Under the pieces are notes generated by a model. It was given only the letters and a program-made list of their open reading frames with translations, did not search any database and was not told the origin of the DNA. Both the position numbers and the translations under genes were made by a program. A stretch of DNA of 64,000 bases from Tubulanus polymorphus (lineage: Eukaryota > Nemertea > Palaeonemertea > Tubulaniformes > Tubulanidae), in the NCBI RefSeq assembly GCF_964204645.1, contig NC_134031.1, positions 16,923,307 to 16,987,306 on the forward strand, read 5' to 3'. This document shows positions 38,901-50,900 of this stretch, in pieces (the stretch's first letter is position 1; the number at the start of each line of letters is the position of its first letter).

Positions 38901-41900
38901 CGGAAGTCGGTCGATCTGAATCGTCGCTCGTTAACTATCGACGGAATGTCATCCACGCGTTAGCGTCAATTGTCGGCCTTTTTTTTCGTATTTTCGAATA
39001 TCGCTTCGCGTTCGTCGCGATCTCTCGGCTTCGGGCGTCGAACGAAATTAAATTTTTGCATATATTTGCGAACGACGTCCCGCGGGCTTTAAAACGAATG
39101 GAAAGAATACAATGTCGTTGATCACCGCGACTTCAAATTTTATTCCGAAGATGAATCGAATGAGAGCGAAGTGAACGAGGCCTTGAGATAGAAAATTGAA
39201 TATTAAAAGATATAGAAAGTTGGAGAGATATTTGGAAAGCGAGTTTGATGCAGGGAAACATTGGATACAGGAGAAGGAAACATGTTTCCGAGTGTTTCCG
39301 TATGTGGTGTACATTTTCAAAAAAAAAAAATGGTTTTGGGAAACAATAATTCCAAGATCAGATATCCATAATTCTGTGTTTCTATGTTGTGCACATTTAT
39401 GAGAAATAAGAAATATGGTTTCCGAGATGAAAAATCCTTAATTTTGTGTTTCTCTGTGTCGTCTGCATTTAAGAGAAACAAGAAACATTGTTTCCGTGAT
39501 CAAGCATCCTTAATTTTGTGTTTCTCTGTGTCGTCTGCATTCACAAGAAACAAGAAACATGGTTTCCGTGATCAAAATTCCTTGATTTTGTGTTTCTCTG
39601 CGTTGCGTGCACGAGAAATGAGAAACACCTGTAATCAAACATGTTTAATTCGGTACTTCCCTGTGTCGAGTGCGTTAGGCTTTAAAGGGCAGAGTTGGAA
39701 AGAGAAGAGAGAAGGAAAGAGACGAAAGGAATGACACGTAAGGAATCAAACATAAGGAAAGAGAGTAAGGAATGAGAGGTAAGGAATGAGAGGTAAGGAA
39801 TGAGAGGAAAGGAAGGAGACGTAAGGAATGAGAGGTAAGGAATGAGACGTAAGGAATGAGACATTAGGAATGACAGGTAAGGAATGACAGGTAAGGAATG
39901 ACAGGTGAGAATGAGACGTAAGGAATGAGACGTAACTAATGAGAGGTAAGGAATGACTGGTAAGGAATGACAGGTAAGGAATGAGAGGGATGTAGAGGTA
40001 TGATGAAAGAGTGAGACGAGAGAAGGAAGCCGGGCACCGGACGTCGGATGATGATGTGATTTTGTCGGAGCTCATTTCACGGAAACTCGTACGTGATTTT
40101 AACGAGCGGTACAATCGCGTATAACGTCGTCGTCAAACCAACTGAAAAATGATTTCCTACGAGGCATTGTCGCGTGTAATTACCTAATCATACATGCGCT
40201 TTTATCTGCTCTCATCTGCCTCCGAGTGTTTCGTCAATTACACTGGAAAATAACCTGATTAACTAACGCGGGCGAAAAACGAAAAGCCCGTCATCAAAAT
40301 TCACTTGTCCGATCTTAATACGCTGGCGGTGATTTACAAGCCATCGCGCCCATACCTGCAACAACATAGATAATTATACGCGGAATACTAAATTTAGCTC
40401 GTTCGGATTGGGATGGTTTCAACAAAAAAATCCAATCATTAGTTCTATCGGCGACAGAGTGATTTTCCAGGAAAGTCATTTGAACTACGATGTACCAGGA
40501 AGGTTGGCGTTCGTGTTATAAGTATGCATGAATATTCGGATAAAATCGTTGAAGTAATTGTGTACAAAATAACGTATCAAATGATCAATAGAGTCAGATT
40601 ATCTACGGACACAATATGAAAGCGGCTGGAGATGATTGCTATCTTAATTACATGTTATGGAACATGAATCTTTTTTGATGAACATCGATGTTCCAACTAG
40701 GAAATCATTTATGGATGAATTTATAACGTTCTCAGTTTGTTCGAAGCTTGTAGTGGCTAAGAGTGGTTCGAGCATCAAGGATTCATGGGTTGAATCCTCG
40801 GCTAGTACCAGATTACCGCATAACGTTATCAAAACTGATCTAAATCTAGTCCATTCCAAGCGTTTATACTAACAAGTTTATAGGTCTAGTTTATATGTCC
40901 ATACGCTAAATTGGCCCATTTTGTAACGGACCAATATTGACTGACCGAATAGGCCGATGCAAGTTCAATCTAAATTCTAGAATCGGTGAGTAGAAACTTT
41001 GATTGAGCTGCCTATCACATTGTTGCATATTGCTGGGCCAGTGATAACAGCTGATTTGAAAATCTGAGTGAAGCTTTTTCGAGGGGCAGTTCATGATTAT
41101 TGTATCCAAATTTCTCAAAATCTTAGTGCGAATTTCTTATGCCGACATTTTGAAAATTGTAGGGGGTTCGTTTTGCTTCCCCCAAACCCCCCTTGGCATA
41201 GGCCTGGTGAATACACAGCATCGATTTGGTCCATTCTCGATTGGTACCTCCGGGTACAGTCAAATAGTAAAGTATGTCCATGCTCATGATAGTGTGAATG
41301 CAGCAGCAGTTAAGACAAAAGAAAATGTAGTCCACGAACTCGATGTCATAACTATTGAATATGTTAATGGTTGAGGTTTTCCGGTACGAACTGGACACAA
41401 ATGAACGAGATACATGCGATAATCAACTACAATCGCGATGATGATGATCACGAATACTGAATATTGTCTAATCCGTAATAAGAGCCGAATAGAAGGGAAA
41501 ACCTAATTCAATCAAGCGTATAAATCCATCAATATGCATTCATTAGAAGAACGCCCAGCGCTCTCGCTTGTACAACGTGTCATTCGATGAACTCGCAGTC
41601 GGTGTAAGTTGCGGTAATCACGAAGAGGAATTTCTCCACACCGTCATTCATATTTCCACGGCGGACTAGTTCGTTTCTTCGTGCGCACCGTACACACAAC
41701 ACACGCCGCCAACGTCGTCGAAGAAAGAACTTTAAAAAATCCATAATCATGAAATTAACTTGATGAAATCTTCGCAAACAACGCCAGCGCAGGCAGGCAG
41801 GCAGGCGAGCGCGGGGCAGTGAGGCAGGCAATTTCGCGTGATATGTCACGTAAATTGCAAGTGACAATTCATGATTGAATAATCAGTTATCCCATCATAT

Positions 41901-44900
41901 CTTAAATGCACAGCCATATCTATTTCAGGAAATGCTCTTATGACTTAAAAATATTACGTAGGTATGTTCGCCAAAACATCTTTTTTACATAATCGCATTC
42001 CGTTATCTACACATATAGAATTTCATGATCTTATAAGATGATTTTTTTTCTAAATTACAAAATCATAAAACTGAATAGATGGGAAGAAATTATATCAAAA
42101 CTTGAACTAAGTAGAATTATCATGACAACCGCTTTCTTTCCATTATTCCACTCATATAGCTGATGGAGATACTACACATTAGTAGCTAGTACCTTAGAAA
42201 AAAACTAAATTATCTATAAAGTACTACCTGCCTCTACATTTCACTGATTTTCAATTCCATAAACCATTTTTTCCATTCTTTCAGTGTATCTACACTGCAG
42301 TGCGATGTATAAATCTATGTTAGTTCATCACATCCCAGCGTAATGATCTTATCAGAAATAAGCTTTTATCTCTAGTGGAATTTTTTCAAATTTTCAAATT
42401 GTCTCCAGCATTAGGGTATTAATCATTCGGCAATGAAAGGGTTAATACACAGATTTTCTTATGAATTAAGCATTTCGAAGAGAATCGAGATTTATCTTTC
42501 ACTCGTAATGTTTGAAGTGGTGAATATTCGTACAGCCTGAGAGAGAAACGCACACGTTCCCGGGCGTTGGATCAACTTTTTGTTTTCATTATTAATACGT
42601 TTATCAGTTCATCAAATCTAATACCGACAATGTCTCATCATATTTGTATATCGGGAGCAATTACATAAAACAATATTTACTCGACATCGATTCACATCAG
42701 CGGAATGCTTTCAGCGATCGGAAAAATGCGTAAAGTATAGACGCCGGCGGGAGAGAAAATATTGTTGTTTTAAAGGCCCTACAGTTTTCATCGGAGAGCA
42801 TTCTTTTACCGCGGCATGTTACAATTTCTCGTTATTACTTCGGATACGATTCTTGAAAACGTCTTCGCTGACACTCTTGTTTCAGAGTCTAGGAAAAAGT
42901 CGAAAACGTCGAGTCCGAAGATAATTTTAACGAATACGCAATTGCAGCAGTCGTTATATAGCCTTCAAACGATGAATTTGCGAAGCGAATAAAAAAGCAC
43001 GAAACTTTTTAACTTTTCATCAAAGAGATTCATAGCGACCGAGTGCAAAACTTGCTGTCTCGTCGGACCGACCGATGAATAGAACCTCAACCCCTGACAT
43101 TTCCGTCAACATGAATATATCAATAAGATCAGTAAAAGGTGAACGGGTGCTTTTGTTTCGAGGAAGATGAAGATCTTAAAGGCCACCTGCCTCAGCGGTA
43201 AAACCAAGGCGGTTACTAAGTAGAGCTTAATTCGTACTCGAAACTACTTCACGCGAAACAATGTTTTCTTGAAAAAAAAAAGAAAAAACTCCACAGAGGA
43301 TTATTGATTCATTCGCACCACCAAGTCTGAGTTAAATGGGTTTTATGTACGAAGACATTTCAAAGAAGTAACGTAGACATGTCCAGGCATCTCTTGATGT
43401 CGTAGACGCTTAAGCTAAATTACTCATAGAAATCGTACTTGTATGCTTCAAATAATGGGGAAATGAACTCCAACGATCAGTTCGTTACCCCGCAAACGTA
43501 AATATAAGACTTGTCTGTTATTACCAGTCATTCGGGAAAACTTTATGATACTCGTCATAAGCCGCGTATTCATCAACTCAATGAAATCTTTCATAGAAGT
43601 CAACTTTTTCTCAGAAACGACAGTTTTTATAAGAATATATACTCTAAGCAGATGTGACTTCGCCGAATACAATCATTCTTTTGATCATTAACCCTTTCAG
43701 TGTGTCGACACTGCAGTGCGGTGTATAGATCGGTGATGAACTTTGTAAGTACACCACATCGCAGTGTATCAATTAGTTTTCATCCCTATAGAAAAATGGC
43801 AGCACTTGTCAAACATAGAGTAATATTAGTGAGTAACAATACACCGCACTGCAGTGTAGATGCAATATATGCCGCATTTCAAGGTTTTTCAATTTATCTC
43901 CAGCACTCTCAGGTATCAATTAGTCAGCACCGAAAGGGTTAAACTGTTCAAGATGTATATCATTTACATCGTCTTACCGACCATATTTAAAGTCGAAGTC
44001 ATTACACCAGTCAGACGTTTGGTCTATCTAAAAGACGGTTTGGTTTTTGATATCGTCGTATATGATGAACACGATGCGACGATACATGATATTCGATGTT
44101 ATACGGCGTGCCATCCGGGACATTAAAACGACATCATACGAACTACAAGCGGGAATATCAATCTCGGTTTTATTACGCAGAGTCACGAGAACGGCGCAAA
44201 GATAGAGACGGATGGGGAATCAGAAGTCTTCTAGATGCTGCGATTTATCGGTAACGAAATCAGCTAAATGGCAGTTATTATGATAATGTATATGAGAAAC
44301 ATTAATTATACCATTTCTGTTTGAGGTTCATCGGCGTTTTTCAGTCGATTATCAGAACGATTTACAAGCTATGCACATTTCCAATTTCGAAATCAAACTA
44401 CGCGTTTCGTTTCCGGCGGGGTTTGTAAGGGACACGAAATTCAAATCAAATCGTCAATCGAAAGAATAAGAGGGATAATTCTTTATTGAGATGAAAAAGA
44501 ACTCGTCGTGGAATACGCCCCAAATACCCGACGTTGAAGCCGATACTGGTTACAAGAGCACTAACGTTAAAACTAAACAGAAATCAGAGGCGCAGGCAGC
44601 GACGAAATAAGTCGATCTTTAGTTGCTGCCGGGTAGAAACGCTCATATAGCCGTTTAAAAAGTTGTGTCACAGCGCCGGCCTATTGAAGTAAGGTGTGTA
44701 GAGAGAAAGGAAGAAAGAGGGAGGGAGAAAGAAAAAGGGTAGAAAGAGAGACGGGCAGAGATTTTTAATTCAATATAGTGAATTATACATGCTTCATACC
44801 CCACGTCGCTGCCGTCGTCGTTCCTACCGGCGCGACACGAGAATTATTTAGATTAAGAATCTACTTCGAGTGATCTGAACTGGAAACGATAAAGACTACT

Positions 44901-47900
44901 GTTCGCAAAGTAATGACTGCCGTTGTCATTGTACATGGTTTATAGAGAAGACGGTTTATCGAGGTTAGAAGACGACGCGCAGCCACTACGCTGCAGTCCA
45001 TTAAGGAGATGAAAGTTCATATTGAAAGTACTGATGAATCTCTTATCACCCGATGGACAACTTGTGTCATCCTCTTCGAGAGTTTAGTCGATTATCTACG
45101 GACTAACGAGTGAATTTGTATATAAACATCTGACCACATGCCACGGATAAGTAACGCGCGGCAGATAAGTGGAATAATGTCACCGGGGAGTTCGCCGCAG
45201 TCGGAGTCTGTCGAAGACAATTATCAATTTAAAACTCGCTTGGGAAAAATTAGGACTTTGTGCATAATGAACTGAACGGCACATCATAAGATCTATATGG
45301 ATGAAGAGAGAAAAGCGAATTGCGTTTGGTGCGGCGGAAATTCGACGGGGTTTTTTTAAACCTGCCCTATCTACTCGACGCGAAAAAGAAGCCAGCGGCA
45401 AAAGAAGCCACTGTTCACCACACGCATGCGCGCGAACATGAACATGAATGACATAACGTAATCAAAGACAAAGTAAATGAGATTATAACATACAAAGCTT
45501 ACAAAAGACATTCCTGCAACGTGCCCCCCCCCCCCCCCGTAAAAACGACCTTATTCGTAATAAAACCCTCACAAAGCATCGAGTCATTTGAAACAGAACA
45601 TTTGTAGGTGCGCAACGGAGATGATAGGAATCACCTTGTTAAGGAGTGTTAAGATATCAAAAACAAAAAACCTTAGAAGATTGATACAAGAGGTTTTCAT
45701 ACGGCCATAAAAAGGAGAGGAAAATAGTCATCAAGATCGTTGTAAAGGATTATTTATGCCGCTTCCTTCGCCCTGACGTAAAACTGATAGTTTCTTCAAT
45801 ATCATTGATCTCTATATTGATTTTATAGGGGTAACCGTCTTTCTACGATAACATCAACACGGCATCGGTATCTGTTTAATGGCTAATTAATCATATAGAA
45901 TATCAATCGGGATTCGAGTGAGGAATCCCGTGATTCGACTTTTATGATGCCGGCGTTTAACCTTTCGCGTAAAAAACCGAATACGCGATCAATTAAAAAT
46001 GGATGTATCAGCCACGATCACACAAAACAACTTGGCCCGTGCCAACATTTTTTTCAGCCAAATTCGGCACCCATGTGGGGAGTTGTTCCGGACCTGATTT
46101 GGCACTGGTCAAAAATGCACCAGCCGAGTTCATGGATATTTTTACTTTGTTTCTATCTTAATCAAATCCAGAGATATGAACGAAATAAAAAAATCAAACC
46201 GGAGAAAAATAGGGACAAAAAATTCAACGATGCGGACCCGGCGGGTACCCAAAAAAATGGCGCCTGGAAACTGTAAAAAGGCTTATTACCAATACTTTAC
46301 TAATGTACATTTTTAATTCGACCAAAATACGCATTTACTGCATCAACTCATATATATTCGTTATTTTCATTTAGGACATCACCGCCGGCTACATCAAATT
46401 ATGTTTCAATTATAAACATGATATAAATGACTGGCTCCAAATAAATGTAATTATTATCTTATTAATGATGTTGTCCCGTTATTTAATTGTGTAGACAGAC
46501 TTATTAGTGGCGCTATTCACCGGGGAAATACACTGAGGATGTAAATATTTGAATTTGAGTGCATTACATAAGCGTTTACGTGCTTTTTTCATCAGTAACA
46601 ATTTCACTGTATAAAATGAAACCTTGTTATAACGACCTCGGATTTAACAATTTATCAGTTATTACAAACCTAGAATTTTGTCCCAAATAGGAAAATCCCA
46701 TATTGGATATTACGGTTATTACCTATCAGTTAAAACGAACAGATTTTCTGGTCCCGTGAAGTTCATTCCGCGTACTACACTCTCAAAACGTTGGAACACC
46801 TCTGGAATGCAAAACTAGAACACTTGTTTGTCGCAAGTGTTCGGAGAACGTAAAAGGATATTTCTTGGACAGAATGGAACACGAGAACGGCGTTGGGAAA
46901 CGTTCTGAAGCGTTCCAGGGTTTTTGAGTGCAGCTTCAAGTTCAAAGCTTCCGCGTCCGAAGCAAGGTTCCAGCGTTTAATGGAAATATAAATGTATTCA
47001 ATTTTGTGCGAATGCATCAACTTAAGAGACAGATCGAAGCGGATTCACTTCAAAAACCGACTTGTCCCGTGTAATTGGAATCTAATGCACTGGAAAAAGA
47101 AAATGGTGCAGTAAATAGCAATATAGAGAGCGAAAAAGAATCGCGAGAAGACTCGTCACCGGAGTAGACATCATTTCTCACTTGGCCGGTTCAGAGTTGC
47201 TGCCGTGTTTGAAGCAATAATTGGTGATCGCTAGGTAAACATCGAAGACTCGTCGGGTTTGGAAGCGCCCGTTCTGCAAGCCTCGTCATTGCCGGTAGAG
47301 GAGCGAAGAGTAAACAATCGCGAAGCTGCCGACGAACACCGCTGCGCGAACGAGGAACACGGAAACGTCGTTTCTACTCAGCGGCGCCCGGCATTGACGA
47401 GAGATTCTTTTCAGAATCTCGTTAACGAGTAATACAAACCTTACAACTGAAACTGAACTCACAAATCAAAATAGATTCATCTGAATTCTGCCTTCAATTC
47501 GCTTGTCAATTGGTAATCGCGTGGAATTGCGATCGGCGACAATTCATATTTCCTAACAGTTGCCATGAAATAGAGAATTCATTTATAGCTATATTCGGTA
47601 AAAGATGATTGAATTTCATTGCGAAAAATCTGGATTTCTAGTAATTATCCTAATAGACAAAACGTTAGAAAGCGTTTCCTAAGTCTTGTCGGATTAGAAT
47701 TTCAATCGAGATGGTTGAATTGAAATTTTAAGATCGCGCTTGTTAAGCGTCTTATTGCTAATAAATAATGCACCTGTTTCAACGACTAAAATCGGTAATC
47801 GACCGGTAATCGACGAGTAATCCCCGGCAGAAATTTAATGGGAACGTTAGTTACCCAACAAATCAATCTCGAGTAAAGCAACGTCGAAACAACGACGGAA

Positions 47901-50900
47901 CAAACTGATAAAGACTCCAGACTCTTTAAGTATAACTAACTACAAGTAGAGGATATAAACCTAGAATTCAAATCGTGTTAGAGACCATGATTCAATTAAT
48001 AGGTGTTGCTAAATGTTTAGTTAGGGAAGCAAATAAGTCGAATTTCAAGTTTTTTATTGATTTTCAGTAGCAACTAGATATTAAAGCTAAAAAAGTATTA
48101 AGTGCTGATTTTGACCAACAAAGATGGCCACCAGTCAGCCATTCCTGATAATGAAAGCGCTACTTTTTGCCCTGCAGATGTGTCTAGGGTAGATACATGT
48201 ACAAATTGAACATCGAGACAATCCGTCGAAGCGTCTTTAAAATAATTTCATGGATGACAGTTCTTTAATTACACCGATTAATGTAAAAACGATAAACAAA
48301 AACAGTCTTTTAGGGAATGAATAAGTAAATATGATCAAAGAAAAACAATCGTCATCAGCACATCGCGTAGTCATATCCGATTGATGAAACATGATATATT
48401 TGCGATGTCACGCATGACTGCTTTGTCATAAATCCGTAGACCAACGACTAAGTGACTGCTCAACCACAAGATCATGAATGCCACCAATCCATCATCGACG
48501 CGAGCAATCGATAGCATCGCCACGAACGCACGTATCCCCGAGATGGGAAAAAAAACGCACGTATCCCCGGCGGAAAAAAACGTGCAGCCACCAAAGATGA
48601 AAACAAATCCGGCCGTTGGCTTTTTTTAGGTGTGAGGTCAATATACAAAAAACCTGGTACCTGCACCGGTTCTAGACCGCATTCTGCGAGTCTGGGGGCT
48701 AGGATTTAATGAATAACTCGCGGTGAGGAATTAATGATTATATCTCAAGGCTGCGATTTAAAAACCAGTAAACGAGAAAATGGACGAGCACGCAAGAATG
48801 GCTTGAAGAAAAGTTAGGCTCGATGAAGGCGTTCAAATCGGTGCAATCAATGATTGCCCTGACATATACCTCAGAATTCAATGACTGACATCTTCAGTAG
48901 AGCAGGTTGGTGCAGTTTTGTGTGGCAATATTGCATAAATAACTACGCATCCAGGGGTTATTATAGGTGTATGAGGTAGTTGTCATGTTTAGGAAAATAC
49001 AGGTGGCACAGCCCACCCACCCTGGAAATAAACCAGTTGTCAAAGATGTTCTTCATAAGGACCCAAAAGCATACTGAATTGACAAGCCAAACTTTTTGAA
49101 TGCGATGGGGCAATTATTCCATCGTTCACTCACTATAAATACTGTGGTAGATACATGACCCAAACCATGAATGTATGCTAAATTCAACAGAACAACATGG
49201 CCGAACCTTGCGCCTAATGAATCTCAGCTAGAGGCCACAAATCTATCACCATCTCCGCTTCCTCAAACTAACCGGCCATATCAATTTCTCCATCGGTTTC
49301 CACAGAATATAACAAACTACTCAATCCAAGAGAAGCCGAAGGAAGGAACCGAATACATCGATGCATTATTCACGAAATAAACCACGCGTTCAGTCGCCGC
49401 CCGGGATGAAGATGATGATGTTGACAACGACGTTCAATACAAACGTTTGCGTTGTAAGAACCGAGAACTCTATCTGTAAATACAGTCAATATTCATCCAA
49501 TACATTCAATACAATGAGAAATAAACAGTATCCGTGCTGATATAAATATTGCATTATTTGGTTATCGATGCTCCAACCGTCGTAGGTAAACACGAAGCAA
49601 GTGAACCGAGATGAGAACTATCATGCGTAATGGTTAGGTGCGAGATATTATTAGGTACGTATGTCTTTAGTTCTTTCTCCTGCTCGTCGTCGACTACTTC
49701 GAGAGTCATTCATTCGGCGCGATTACTCGAAACCTTCACAACCTCATTTCCTCCGCTTGCTTTCATCGTGTAGTTTTATCAGATTGTTGAATATCACGTT
49801 GTTCACACTCGCAGAAATATCCATGAACTTACCGACGTCTACGTGATTTCTTCGTTTAATCGTCTGACCAGTCTCTTCGTCATCCTCATGAAACAGCTAG
49901 CTCCATAAGAGGTGGGCTGTGATCATATGAGCATAGAATTTTGTCCCTGGCCAAATTTGTGGCCACGCTGGTGCCAAAACCGGGTCCGCACCTGTTTGAC
50001 ATGAGCCAAATTTAACCATGGGACCAGGCCCGTGCCAAATTGTTTAGACGGGTAAGCTAGTCATGTGAATGCTAGTTGGTTCTGGAAGTGATTCACCTCA
50101 CTTTACAACAGCATCATTTTGATAACATTTAAGTAACTTAAGCTGTACATACGTGCTCTCAAAATATGACTCAGGTTTGGTTCTGGCCTGTTTGACCAGG
50201 GACGAAACGTCTGCGTGCGATTGCAGCTTATGTCTAGATAGTTTCTTGGTTCGAATTCTTAAACAGTTTCTTGGTTCTGATGAACCAGTAGTATATATTA
50301 GTCTAGCCGCATACAGTGAGGAGCTATAGCTCCGTGAAGCGTGACAATCCGAGAATTGCAAAAAATAGGAGTTGAGGATGGAAGGGAAGAGAGTGGTAAA
50401 TGTGACAGCGATAAGCTCAGTACACCCAACTACAATCCCCATCTTCGCCTAAATGTATAGAGTTCCATGGGGAATGCAACAATAAACCAGCAGACACCTG
50501 CCGCAACATCTAATGGTATTTGATGCTGATACGACAATAATTCCGTCGACGAATTCTCCGAGGCCGTTCCCGTTGCGAGCGTCGGGAAACACGCGCCGAA
50601 AAAAGTAATCTCACAAAGAGATTACCGAATATCAGATAAACGGATTATCCCGATCCGAAAACACGAACGAAACTCGAATATCTTTACGCCCCCAGTGAGA
50701 CGGTATAAAGCAAGCGATCAATCGAAAACTAATACGAACTATTGTTTTAAACACACGCGGATACCCGCTATTGGGTACGGATAAAATCTCGCGCGCGGCA
50801 TAACGCTGTGGTGCGCCAGAAATCTCAAGTTACCGCTTGCGCCGCAACCACTTCGTAAATACTATACCCGCTTAATTCTTTTTTACGAGCAGTTGCTTCA

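Noticed and set aside
39384..39734. 116-codon plus-strand frame with repeated NKKHGFRDQ segments
   Set aside because: Translation of the expanded family A tandem units.
39746..40114. 122-codon minus-strand Ser/Leu-rich frame
   Set aside because: Translation of the 14-bp minisatellite.
40745..40815. Possible tRNA gene
   Set aside because: Box-like motifs are present but acceptor and anticodon stems do not pair; better explained as a SINE head.
41580..41867. 95-codon minus-strand frame with Arg/Cys-rich centre
   Set aside because: Driven by GGCAGGCAGGC repeats and local GC content; no family recognised.
49171..49380. 69-codon frame, Pro/Asn/Gln-rich
   Set aside because: Plausible composition but no similarity, no splice sites in phase and no signals around it.
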